Below the pieces are notes generated by a model, which worked only from the letters and a program-made list of their open reading frames with translations, searched no databases and was not told the origin of the DNA. Below are positions 48,256 to 59,458 of a DNA stretch of 64,000 bases, in pieces; positions within the stretch are counted from its first letter, which is position 1; each line of letters begins with the position of its first letter. The stretch is from Rachycentron canadum (lineage: Eukaryota; Chordata; Actinopteri; Carangiformes; Rachycentridae): the NCBI GenBank assembly GCA_038496675.1, contig CM076649.1, positions 20,751,422 to 20,815,421 on the forward strand. Direction: 5' to 3'. A program made the translations under genes and the position numbers.

Positions 48256-48870
48256 CTACCAGAGGCTTGGGAGCTTGAGGGTCCTCCACAGTATCTTAGC
48301 TGTTCCTAAGAGTGCTCTCTTTTGGACAGAGATCTCCAATGTTGTTCCTGGAATCTGCAGGAGGCACGCTCCCAGTTTGTGGGTCACAGGCCCAAGTGTT
48401 CCCATTACCAGTGTTGCCTTCACTTTCCACATCTTTTCTAGTTCTTCTCTCAGCCCTTGCTGACGCTTGGTGTATGTCCACCACTACTATGTCTGGTTGT
48501 TCAGCCACCGCCAGTTTGTCAGTCTGTATCTGGTAGTCCAACAGGATCTTAGCTCAGTCATTCCCAACCACATTTGGAGGTTTATTCCATTTTGACCTTG
48601 GGACTTCAGGCCCATACTCAGCACAGATGTTCCTGCACAGTATTCCAGCCACTTGGTTATGGCGTTCCTTGTACGTCCTGCCTGCTAACATCTACTAACA
48701 CCTTGCTCAAATGTGCTGGATTGTCTCAGGAGCATCAATGACCTCTATCTCTTTCTTTGGCCATCTTATTATGCCAGGTGGGTGTTGATGGCTTGGGCCT
48801 GGTTCTTCCCATTCAATTGACTTTTCAGGCCTTACTCTGCACAGATATTTGGCTGTATAAAACTCAAGAG
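48256..48870 (-). mobile_element. non-LTR retrotransposon ORF, C-terminal fragment, degenerate
   Basis: The minus strand reads QIPGTTLEISVQKRALLGTA and then KILWRTLKLPSLW before TAG at 48256-48258, a C-terminal ending common in fish non-LTR retroelement proteins. Further upstream, pieces such as KLAVAEQPDIVVVDIHQ continue with frameshifts and stops. No intact ORF. Confidence 0.65.
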
Positions 48871-49284
48871 AGAGATTAGAGTAAGCCATATATTAAGTGG
48901 CACACAGCTCTATAATAATTATTTGGCTCATTTGTGTATGCGGTTGAGTGCTCAGCCAGTATACCATACCTACCTACTTTTTAGATCAGTTATCTTGGGT
49001 GTTGGTATAGGTTGGTACCTTATTGTGATTGCACAATAACTCAGACAAAGTGTCAAAAGTGTTTAGCTTTTTTACCCCCTAAACTGACATTGCTATAGCC
49101 TGCAACATGACCAACTGCTGACGGGTTTAATTCATACACAGACCCATAGGATTGCCTACACACCCATATTTTTGACAAAGCAGCTATTCGATTATCATTG
49201 TGAATATTCACCTAATTACAATATCCTTTCTGAAATTTTATGGGTAAAAAGAAGGTTGTCCTCCTTGATTAAGACCAAATGTCC

Positions 49285-49685
49285 ACCCACCATGATGTCA
49301 CCTATTGGTTTTCTGAGCTGCCATTTTGAAGCCTCCAGTTTGTAATTTGTCTGTCGGCCATCTTGGTTTATCGAAACCAGTAGAAACCATATTTGGAGGA
49401 GAAGGTGGAGCTGAGGAGGAGTGAGGGGTGGAGCTGACCTGTTCTGTCCTCTATCCTGATTGGGTGGTACAGTCTGTCAATCACACTATAGCCACGCCCT
49501 AATGCAGACTCTCCTTTATGGTCTAACTAGAGACTGAGACCATAAACTCATCAGGAAAACGTTTACTGAATTAATAAATCAAGAGAGAAGTAGGGACATT
49601 TTGACATAGATTTCAGTACATTCAGTGGAGTCGCCCCCTGATGATCATTATATAAAACGCAGGTTTAAGACTCTGCAGCACTGAC
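49285..49685 (+). repeat. dispersed repeat family A (copy 6)
   Basis: Carries GAGCTGCCATTTTGAAGCCT through GATTGGGTGGTACAGTCTG and AGAAGTAGGGACATTTTGAC to GGAGTCGCCCCCTGATGATC. It lacks the ATGTTGTATTGAAG block (internal deletion). It ends about 350 bp upstream of the edn3 start codon. Confidence 0.85.
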
Positions 49686-49976
49686 CTTAATGGTGAAATG
49701 GAGGGGTGGGGGAGGGGGTTGATTCGGATTGCTCATCAGCGTTTGAACGGAAGACTTTTACTTTGAAAACCGCCTCCGGAAGCTCGGGTGATATTGCTGC
49801 CTAGTCCCAGTCGCTGAGCCGTGAACTCATCATAGACCAGAGTTAGTGTGAGGGAGGTAAGAGTCCGCAGCAGCAGCCCAGCAGCTGGAGGAGAAGAGGA
49901 CATGATGCCCAGTGGGGACCTCTGACTCAGAGATAAACACTTTGCACCTTTGGAGCCTTTAATCCTCCCTTTTGCA

Positions 49977-49978
<2 letters not shown>

Positions 49979-50004
<26 letters not shown>
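49979..50004. repeat. poly-T tract near the edn3 start
   Basis: About 26 consecutive T residues ending 38 nt before the edn3 ATG; either in the 5' UTR or just upstream of the transcription start. Confidence 0.9.
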
Positions 50005-50009
<5 letters not shown>

Positions 50010-50041
50010 CCCAGTTTTTATTTTCTAATGCTGCATGTGTG

Positions 50042-50111
50042 ATGGCTCATGTTCCATCACTTGATGTAGGAGTTTTGTTTCTTATCGTGGTGACAGCGTC
50101 TCTGACAAACG
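50042..50111 (+). CDS. edn3: edn3 exon 1: signal peptide
   Basis: ATG followed by MAHVPSLDVGVLFLIVVTAS, ending AAC G|GTGAGT (phase 1). The hydrophobic stretch is a credible secretion signal. ATG at 50042 overlaps the stop of an upstream ORF (50028-50042). Confidence 0.85.
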
Positions 50112-53100
50112 GTGAGTAGAGCTGTTTGTGATCTTTCTCTGTTCTGTTTTCATAAGTAGTGTTCACACAGACAAGCTGTTGTGTTCATGATGATGACACA
50201 AAGGTGGAGTTGTTAGGTGGAAAAAATGTGCTGCAGATGCCAACTGATTCGACACATATAATTAGCCTGTTATCAGTGGTGTGCAATAAAAACTGTTCTG
50301 CAGCTCTGTAACACAATGCTGCAGCACAAATGTCACCACCAGAGGACTAAACTATGTGACACTGTAGATCACACTTTTCCATGTTGTAAACGCATCATAT
50401 AGCAGTGAAATTGAAAGGCTTAGGGCTTAGGGTTAATGCGGTTCATCCTGCATTTATCCAGGTACATCCAGAGGATATAATCAAAGCATCACAGCTGAGT
50501 TGAGACCAAAATCTTCATTGTCACACAGGCTGGACATGGACGTTTGGTCAGGACCCCATTGTGCAACAAGCAGAGGCAAAAACAGAAGAACAGTCATTAT
50601 TGACTGAACACTTTGCTGACAGGCATGACACGCTCTATGTTTTCATATAATCCATGAACCTCAGGTCCTCATATTTTAAGGTTGTCCAAAGGGGATGTGT
50701 TTTATTCTCCTTCTTTCAGGCAGCTCATTTTCCACCTACAGGCACAAACACTATAGTTTTCATTTGTAGCATGAAAGTCTCATGGTTTAGTTTCTTATTG
50801 TAAAAGAAGAGATGTCCATATAGGTAACACTGTTTTATTCTTTAGATTTCTTTCCCTTTAATCCTCCTGGTAACATGGTTGCCCCTTTTTTAAATGGTAT
50901 TTTAAAGTCTATGGTTCTCAATAACACACAATCTCATGTATTCCACGTGTGAATTATTTCCCCATACACCTTAACTGTTGTCTGCTCAACTTTCAATGCA
51001 GTCAACCCAGCTGACACAGAGTGAGAGCAAGACGTACCCCCAGGCACAGGGAGAATACGCAAACTCCACACAGATTCAAACCCAGAACCTTCTTGCCGTG
51101 AAGCAAGTCAGTCAAAGTCTGTTAACCAACCCTACATGTTGGAAAGGGGAGCTACCCCTAGCTTTAGACAGGGGGTCCTGACCAAGCACACACATGTGAC
51201 GACCTGGGACTGAGACCGACCTGTTGTATTAACTGACAGTCAATTAGTGGACTAGCTGACAAATACACTTTGCTTGTACTTAAAATTGCCAGTGCTGATG
51301 ATGCAGTCAGTGAGTTTAGCTTGGCTTTTAAAATGAAAATGCTGTGACCCTGTAGGTTCTTCATCCAGCAGAGATGTGAGCCAGAGGAGGGAGGTGGAGG
51401 CGATCAGGCTGAGCACGCTCCTGCCCGGCGGTGTGGACCACCTCGCCGGTGTCGCCTCAGACAGCGAGACACAGCCCTGCTCTGCCTGTGACCAGCGAGG
51501 GGCCAAGAGGAGGGCGAAGAGATGCACATGTTACACTTACAGAGACAAGGAGTGTGTGTATTACTGCCACCTGGACATCATCTGGATCAACACACCGGAG
51601 TAAGTGTCTCCTGACAGACACAGTACTATTGTGTTACTATGATGCTTCTGAAGGGACTAAGTGTGTCTTTTTCTGCTCATGTGATATGACTGTGCTTACA
51701 GCAAATGATATTACAGCATTATCCATGTATTTACATCAGTATCATTTAAAGCTCAAAGCAGCTTTAATGGTGTCATGTCCTGATCTCTCAGTAAGAGTCT
51801 TCCGCTGAGACTCTTCTTTGAGCAGTGTATGTGCTGCAGGTATAGTGTAGGAGGCACAAATATGTGAGTAATGTAGAGCCCTGAGAAGAAAGATAAAAGG
51901 ATTTGAGTTCGAAAACATACTCGTCTTTTTCTCATATGTCAGTATTTCCTGTGACTTTGTGAACTGTAACAATTTGCTGTGATCTGAGGTGGTTTAGACC
52001 CTGAGCTCTCAGGTATTCGAATTCCTCAGAGGATTTCTGACAGTGGCCAACAGGCAGCAGGGAGGGGCCCACCCTCTTGGCCATCTGAGATGTTTTGGTT
52101 GTTACTCAGGACCCTTTGAAATCTTGACAGAAAGGACTCAGCAAATTTACATAATCCCTCTTTTTCTGCTTCCAATTTAAAATGTAAACAAGACATCTCA
52201 TAATAGCAACATGTCTTCATCCTTTTATACTAGAAGTTGGGTTTATTGGGTTGTTTTCCTTCATCTTCCATTGGATAATTTGTTTTCTTGTAATTGCTTT
52301 TATTTCAAATCACCTCACAATTTGCGAATGTGAAAGCTCAAAATGTGGCACTTTGACTAGTAAGGGGTTGGAAACTTATGTTCCTTTGAACTTCTTTTTG
52401 ATGTTTGACATGAAAAAGAAAAGGACAATGGAAGATAATCAGTAGCATCGGTTGATGCTAAGTGATGGCTGCCTGCAGCATCCAGCAGAGGCCGTTCTAT
52501 CTGTTCTTTCTGGAGTTTTTTCTGAGCACAGGGAGGTTTCTCAAAGCTTTTGTCTGAAGTGTGGAAATGAGCATAACTCAGTTTTCAGCCTGCAGAGAGC
52601 AGTGCAGCTACTCTTTTACCCTCCAATCAATCACCTGCAGAATTAAGTGGAAAAAAATATATATATAGGTGCAAGTTTAATTCCATTTACAAAATTAAAG
52701 ACATCTAATATTTCTGTCACAAGAAGCACATTTTAGGGCTCACTCACTCTTTAAAAACCCAGACACCTCCTGCCATTTGTTGAAGAGGAGACATCAGCGC
52801 AATGAGATCAAAGACGCGGCGTCCTGAGAGCCTCTTGCAGTAACACCTTACAGATGAAGGTGAAAATTGACTGGGCCCTGGAGATTTATCTGTCTTTTGT
52901 ATGTCAGGGTTATACCATGTGGAGTGAATCAAGCTACACCAGGAAAGTGTTTCCTCTGAAGTCATTTGCTATGCATGTGTATTGCAGATATTAATCGCAA
53001 ATGGGACACAGAAGGTTGACAGCTTCTGCTTAAACTCAGCATGAAACCAAATTGGAAAATCTTTCTACAAATTTTCAAATCTACTTGTTAACACTGGTGA

Positions 53101-56100
53101 ACCATTAGCTGAGAAGTGTAGTGCACCTGCTCCATTACTGCTCTCTTAACCTTTAGTTCCATATTGTGACGTTTCCCCAACCAGCAGCACCCAAACACTC
53201 CCCATGCCTTAGAAACTGAAGAGAAAAAAAATGATGTTATTTGTTTCCCCATGTGAGTCTGAGTCCACCACACTTTCATTTTAAAACACATCTCTTTTGC
53301 TACATTTCACCTCCCGTCCACATCACTACTACAAAGGGAGCGTTTCAGAAACGCAAATGACCCCCTTTTTGTTGAAAGCTCCAGGGTTGCTTTGTAGTCT
53401 GGATGGATAGAAGCTGAGACCTTTGGAAATGATGACGCAGACCCACACAGTCACTCCCTGATTGGGTCTTATCGGCCTCAACTGCCAGTGATGAAACAAC
53501 ATGGAGGATGAATGTTAACGCTACAACTGTTCCTCCTTTGTAGTAGCCTGTAATTATCTTTCTGCAACTAATCAGTTGAGTACAACTGAGAGTAAATAAT
53601 TTGCTTCCTGTTTACACCAGCTCACATATCCCAGTGTATGTGATGTGTGTTAGTGTGCGTTTTCAGGTGTGTTAGTGTGGATGCAGATACTTTCTGATAC
53701 AAAGCTCAATCCTGGTCACCAGGATGGAGGAGAGAACAACCCACACCCCCTCACAGCAGTCAAGCAATGGGAAACACTCTGACTGTTCTCTTTTTCGTCT
53801 CTTTCATTTGCCATTGTCCAATTAGAGTCAGGTGTAAAGCAAAAGGGTCAAAATTCATACTTGTAACTGTAGTTACATTCAGAGTTTGATTTCACTGTCC
53901 ACCTGTCACATCAGACCAGTCCATCATTAAGTGGAGCTGGACCAATGTGTTGAGTTAGTAAACTACTGAAGTCCTGTTTAAACACAACGGACACAAAGTA
54001 ACATTAACATCATTTCTGCTTGTGTTTGTGTCTTCCTGTTGACTGTAATTCCAGTTTCCATTAGCTCCTCAGCTTCTGAAGGAAATGTGTGACTTTTTAG
54101 CCACTAAATGTTCTATGTTCACCAGTGAGTTGCTAACTGTGTCTCTCTGGTGTCTGCTGCAGGTCTGGTAGTGGACAGTACATTGAACAGAGCTTTTTCA
54201 CTAAAAGCAGCTGTCTGCTGCATATGGAAACAATGTTAATGAGAGCAACAAAGTTGGAGGCTGTAAAACCAGAACAATGGGCTGAAACATACGAGAACTG
54301 CAGAGCTGCATCACATTTCGGTGTGGATTTCTAAAAAGACAAACATACTCATACAACCTCTTATTTATACAAAGATATAGATTAGTGCAACTTTTATAAT
54401 GCCTCGGTGGCTATGAGCCAGTCTTGAGAAGACACATTCTGAACAACATGATGTAGACTGCACGATGCTATTCTCAAAAACATATATAAAAATACTTTGA
54501 GAGGAAATGAATTCAAATTGCTGTTTTAAAGTGACTTATTTCTGAGTTAACCTGAAAATATGGGTGTGTTAGAGGGATTTAGAGCAATGTGGAGCCATAG
54601 AGACCAGGAGATAGATGATGAGGATGAAATTTGAAAAATGGATCCAGGGAGTAACCCATGATGCCACCCATTTGTGAACTGCCATTTTAAAGCTTCCAGT
54701 TTGTGATTTGGTCGTCCTCCATCTTGTTTTTTTTAAACCAAAAGGAACTTGTCTGTTCACACTGGGATCTGTGGTGTTGTTCAGTGCCAGGGCTGAAGGT
54801 GCTGTGTCCTTTATGAAGAGAGGCAGAAAGTAAGAGGTGGTGGGTGAATGTTTAACCCATTTAATGGCAGAAGACTCAAAGACTCAAACTCAAACTGTTA
54901 CTTTTCTACAGTCTATGAGTGGACCTCAACCATGTTCTTCTGAAATATAACTGATGATACCATCAGGGTTTAGCTTCTTCAGAGCTAAAATCCAATCTGA
55001 TAATCCAGTCTATTTGACAAAGGGTGCGAGGTGCTCCTCTATTATCAGTGTTTTAACCGTAGTGGATTGTGATCACCTGCAGTGCACATTGTATTACACT
55101 GCAGATCAGCTGTTTGAGTCATAAACAACTAAGAGTAAGAACACTTGTGTGTAGGAATGTGGTGGTTCAAGGGTTCAGAAACTGTTGTGCTAAGGGAAAT
55201 GGCTGCTTGACAGAAAGATAAAGGGTGAAAAGTCACAATTTTACACTTCAACCGATAGCTTTGTTTCAGTGGATGTTTTTTAAGTAACATTTTTTTTTAC
55301 AGGGGCGCATCTACTATAGGTAGTACACTGACTACGTCAGACAACCTATGAACCTGAAATATCGCTTTCATGTGTGAAATCAGTGGAGTGCCCCTTTAAG
55401 TTATAGGAATTTGACTGTTAAAAATATATGACGAGTGCATACCAAGTACAAGGTCAGTAAACGGGGTGTAAGGCAGCGTACTCAGATACTGACACATCAA
55501 AGCACAGCCAGATCCTTTTTCAACCTGCTTCAAATCCTCTGTTCTCCTCTCTGTTTCCTTAGGGACACAGCAAATTTATCTGACATGTCCACTCATTCTC
55601 TTTAGTGCTTATCAGCACCTGGTTCACATAGAAATCATACGATGCTTGTCATGACACTGCCAATTGTCTTAAGGTTCACGGATACACTAATAGAGTTCTG
55701 AACAGCTCTGTAATGTGTTAGACAGGTTTGTTGGTGGAAACATTATCAGTGAAGTATACTTGTCTCTGTGACACAAGTTCGACTCTGACCTGTGGCCCTT
55801 TGCTTTTGCTCACTACGACTCTAATAAAGACAAAAGCCTGAAAAATAGCTTAGGTCTTTTCTCACTTTCTCTCTGAGTGATGACAGCTCAGTCTTTGTCT
55901 GTAATTTTTGTGGTTGGTGATTTGGTGGCATCACGGGTTATAAAATCAGCATTTGACCATAAGCAATTCTGACATGTTCTGGGATTTGAACTCGTCTTGT
56001 TTTTATAGCCAGTATCATCTTGAATGACAGTAATGCAGCATCTCAATATAAAAGGAAATGTATTGAAAGATGCTGAGTACATCCCTGTTCAATATTCACA

Positions 56101-57491
56101 CAAGCTTTCATCTTTTTTTCCTGCATAAAAGGTTTTCCATAAAATACACATCAGCAAATAACAGCAATACTTAAATACACTTTACAATACCAAAGAAATG
56201 CTCATATACAAACAAAATGAACTTTAAAAACTTTGACCTTTTCCTGCCATCTGCCAAAGGGAATGTGGATTTATTACTTCAGATAGATTGCAATGTAATA
56301 TAAAATAATGATTTACTAGTTACAGTTTAGTAGGGATACCTTTAAAAACCCAACGGCTCTGTAATAAATCACACTGATGCTCGTGTTAAATTGTTGACAG
56401 TTTCCAGAGAGTTAAATATGCTGCAGTCCTTGATGGTGATTTACTGGACTGCATTATACCGAATGTGTTTTCTGCAATATTTCCCCATGTTGCATCCAAA
56501 TGGTGGAGGACACATTCTTGGAAAAACTCAGTGTGATGATTTAAAAACTTTCAGACATTCAGCTCTGTGTGACTGGTGGGTCTAACGTACGGGAGCTCCT
56601 GGCCACCTGGTCACTCAGCACACTGTGTATGTGTGTGTCTTCTTTTTTAGGCACACTGTACCGTATGGTATGTCCAGTTACCAGAGTCCCCTGCGTGTGA
56701 GGCGCTCTGCTGAGTCTGAGCAGCAGAGGAGGGGGGCGGGGGCCCAGCGCTGTGTGTGTGCAATGCAGACTGACTCTGCCTGCAGCAGTTTCTGCATGGA
56801 CAGGTAAAGAACTCTACTAAAAATTTCTAGCAGTACATGTAATGAATATTCCAAGGGACAAGAGACAACAACAGAAAATACACTTTATCCATTGAAAACA
56901 CATAGTATTACTTCAACAGTGCTTCAGTTATAACACCTGTAACCTCCCTTTAAAGTGTGAAAGGCATCAGCATTTATTAATGAGTTACTGTTATTTATAA
57001 CTGGTAAATATTTATATAATTATAACAGATAAAATATAATAATAATATGATAATGTATTATAGTTTAGTATTATATAAGGCTGTAACTTGTGTTAAAACG
57101 TGCTCCTGCCAAATAGTGAGTCTGCATGAAAGTATAAAAATTGTGTTATAACATGTTTATGATTGTTTATTTATGATTTATAAAGTGTTAACCACTAAAT
57201 TAATGCCCTAATTTATATATCCTTTATAAGACTAGTCTTATTGTAAAGCGGTACCAAACCCACATAATCAATTAGACTGACACGACAAACACCAGCGTCC
57301 TAACAAAGCTTACTGTGATGCTACAAGTTCAACATTAGTTCATAAGATGAACCTACCTATGATTTGAAAGACTTGAACATAGCCTCCCTTTTTACATCAG
57401 ATTACTGACTGTAGTACACACACATATATATACTTAACTCTGAATTGACACAGTATGTTTTTTCTCCAGCAGGCAGAGGAGTCCAAAATAG
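50042..57491 (+). CDS. edn3: preproendothelin-3 (edn3), whole gene span, 4 coding exons
   Basis: Secreted vasoactive and neural-crest peptide precursor; mature endothelin-3 acts on endothelin receptors (EDNRB preferred) and in fish supports pigment-cell development. Exons 50042-50111, 51356-51599, 56651-56803 and 57473-57491 give about 161 aa. Seen: hydrophobic signal peptide (about 1-22); dibasic AKR at 77-79 directly before the mature 21-residue peptide (80-100), with Cys at its positions 1, 3, 11 and 15, TYRDKECVYYC and the HLDIIW end; an ECE-type Trp100-Ile101 site; INTPEHTVPYG; an RVRR site at 120-123; and an endothelin-like cassette at 139-153 with the same Cys spacing. CTCYTY rather than CSCSS marks type 3. 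The C terminus is much shorter than in human EDN3. Whether this is the a or b teleost paralogue cannot be told. Confidence 0.93.
50287..50417 (+). repeat. dispersed repeat family B, copy 2
   Basis: Direct-orientation match to 47242-47386, in edn3 intron 1. Confidence 0.85.
50997..51130 (-). mobile_element. SINE-like repeat, inverted
   Basis: GCACAGGGAGAATACGCAAA and CTCCACACAGATTCAAACCC are the reverse complement of the head of the repeat seen at 1551-1770, here with a recognisable B-box-like GGGTTTGAATC. Confidence 0.65.
51356..51599 (+). CDS. edn3: edn3 exon 2: propeptide and mature endothelin
   Basis: Acceptor GACCCTGTAG at 51355, then GT TCT TCA in phase with exon 1. The nearby CAGCAG acceptors (51366-51371) are out of phase. 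Encodes the pro-region, the AKR processing site and the complete mature peptide; ends CCG GA|GTAAGT (phase 2). Confidence 0.95.
54645..54740 (+). repeat. dispersed repeat family A, fragment (copy 7)
   Basis: GTGAACTGCCATTTTAAAGC and TTCCAGTTTGTGATTTGGTC, then CATCTTG; the proximal end of the family only, more diverged than the other copies. Confidence 0.7.
54757..54876 (+). repeat. dispersed repeat family C, copy 1
   Basis: About 118 bases matching 59459-59577 with five substitutions and no indel. Confidence 0.9.
56651..56803 (+). CDS. edn3: edn3 exon 3: endothelin-like cassette
   Basis: Acceptor TCTTTTTTAG. Completes Glu105, then HTVPYGMSSYQSPLRVRR and RCVCAMQTDSACSSFCMD; ends GAC AG|GTAAAG (phase 2). 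Confidence 0.93.
57473..57491 (+). CDS. edn3: edn3 exon 4: last residues and stop
   Basis: After TTTTTTCTCCAGCAG. Either CAG can be the acceptor; both are in phase and give RQRSPK or SRQRSPK before TAG at 57489-57491. Predicted from splice signals only; a different or additional 3' exon is possible. Confidence 0.55.
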
Positions 57492-58220
57492 ACAAGAGGA
57501 CAGCAACTGTTCACAGTGGCCCTGCTGTGATATGCTCAGACTCTGAAAGGTGGACATTCATTGACTTGTAGACATGCTCTTATTTGGAAAAGAGGCATAA
57601 ATCTACATTTCTGGAGATGGACATGTGTTTGTAGTGTGGTCTGCGTCTCTGTGTCTGATGGATTAACTTCTGCAAAGCTGCTTGCAAAAAAACTGAGCGT
57701 GCGAGGCACCAGCAGGCATGCTGACAGACTGTGTGACCTCCCAACACTCTCTGCCTCTGTCTGATTGGTCGCTGCGGATGTTTTTCACTATCCTGTCACA
57801 ACTGAGGATGGTTTAGATGGGCAGTTTGTATCATCCACAGAAGACTGTGAAAGGGCGTGCTGCTTACACATGTCCATGCCACGTGATCTGGAGGCCACTT
57901 CAGGAGCTTTTGGTACCTGACTCCACCCATGTAATGTATCGCATTACTGTGTTCTCTCCACAGGGACAACATTTTACCTGCCTGTCTGTGTTAGGATGTG
58001 GTCATGGCCAGTAACTTACTATTATTTTCACAATTTGTCACAGTCACTTGAAAGATTATTTTGGTTATTAGCTTGTTCCCTTTTAAAGAGATCTAGAAAC
58101 AAAACTCATTTTACAGTATTTACTCCATTAAGCTGAATTCATGCCAAAGAATTGTGTATATGAAATGTATTTCAGTATATATATTATATAAATTTTATTT
58201 CATACAATTCCTATATGTAC

Positions 58221-58226
58221 AATAAA
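58221..58226 (+). promoter_or_regulatory. candidate edn3 polyadenylation signal
   Basis: AATAAA in an AT-rich stretch, giving a 3' UTR of about 730 nt. Endothelin mRNAs are known for AU-rich 3' UTRs. Confidence 0.45.
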
Positions 58227-58779
58227 GATGTATAATAAGATGTTGTAAAATCTTATTGTATTGTATTGTAAAATTATATAGGTGATCATGTTATTCAGCA
58301 GTTGTGTGTGATAAAGAATCAAAGCAAAAAAAAAAAAAACAGTGTATCATTCAGTAAATTTATGGTTTGTCTGCTTTATCTAATGTTTTTTCATGATCGT
58401 CTCTCAACAATTAATTCCTCAGCTGGAACTAGTGTAATTCAGTCTTATAGTTTAAGTCTCTGACAAAAGGAAAACATTAATTCCTTGCTATATATTTGAA
58501 AGATTCTGATGCACATCTGGCTTTATTCAGGCATATTTAAAATTTAGAGGCTCTTGTTCATGCTTAATTCATTACAGGAGGTTAGCTGTAACCTATATTG
58601 TCCTGATTGAGGCCAACATAGATCAACACATCATGCTTTCTTGTCTTGCACAACACTGTCAGGCAAACTTTATCCACTACGTTATCCTGCATTTCAGTAA
58701 TTGACGTGTAGATATAAGAGAGAACACTAATGATCTAAAGTTGTTTAGAGACCAATCAACCACACTACACTGCCTGTAG

Positions 58780-59393
58780 CCCTGACCTGTCAAGGCCTGG
58801 ACTCCTCTAGACCTCTGAAGCTGAGCTGTGGTATCTGGACCAAGACCCTAGCAGCAGATCCTTTAAGTCCTTTAAGTGGTGGACAGGGGTCAGCATGGAC
58901 ACCCTAACCAGTCTGAGGCCACACAGCCCCATACACAACAAACTGATGCTCTGTGTTCTGACACCTTTCTATCAGAACCAGCATGAACTTCTTCATCAGT
59001 TTGAGCTCCAGTAGCTCTTCTGTTGGATCAGACCACACGGTCCAGCCTTCACTCCCCACCACCATCACTGAGCCTTGACCCCTGACCCTGTCTGTGGTCC
59101 AGTGGTTCTCCCTCCTTGGACCACTTCTGGTAGGTCCTGACCACTGCAGCCCAGGAACATCCCACAGAGCTGCAGTGTTGGAGAAGCTCTGACTCAGTCG
59201 TCTCATCACAGTTTGGTCAAAGTCAAAGTCCCTCACATCCTGACACTTGACCATTTTTCCTGCTTCAACATCAACTTCAGGACTAAATGTTCAGCTGCTG
59301 CCTGATGTATCCACCACTGACAGGTAACCGTGGTAACCAGGTAATAATGTTACTGACTTCACCTGTCAGGGTCATAATGTTATGGCTGATGGG
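58780..59393 (-). mobile_element. Tc1-like DNA transposon, internally deleted and degenerate
   Basis: On the minus strand, the start of a decayed transposase (ATG at 59254-59252) reads DVRDFDFDQTVMRRL and SQSFSNTAALWDVPG, recalling the paired-type DNA-binding N terminus of a fish Tc1-like family. Downstream, GCTGTGGTATCTGGACCAAG and CCTTTAAGTCC, which normally lie far apart from GGTGGACAGGGGTCAGCATG, are almost adjacent, so most of the catalytic domain is missing. The end GGTCATAATGTTATGGCTGA is typical of the family terminus. Confidence 0.75.
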
Positions 59394-59458
59394 TTCGTGA
59401 TAGTGACTCTCGTGTCACCAGTTTGTGGCACCTCAAAAAGCATCATATTAATCCAAGC

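Larger units (their letters stand above)
37880..49700. other. gene-free interval between znf831 and edn3
   Basis: No supported coding exon. It holds repeat pieces listed separately (38831-38880, 42525-42975, 45752-45815, 46025-46076, 47242-47386, 48256-48870, 49285-49685). Long stretches such as 39800-42500 and 43000-45700 show no recognisable element. Distal regulatory DNA for edn3 may lie here but cannot be read from sequence alone. Confidence 0.5.
51600..56650 (+). other. edn3 intron 2
   Basis: A 5-kb intron separating the mature-peptide exon from the endothelin-like exon. Contains a family A fragment (54645-54740) next to a family C copy (54757-54876). No extra exon was recognised. Confidence 0.75.
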
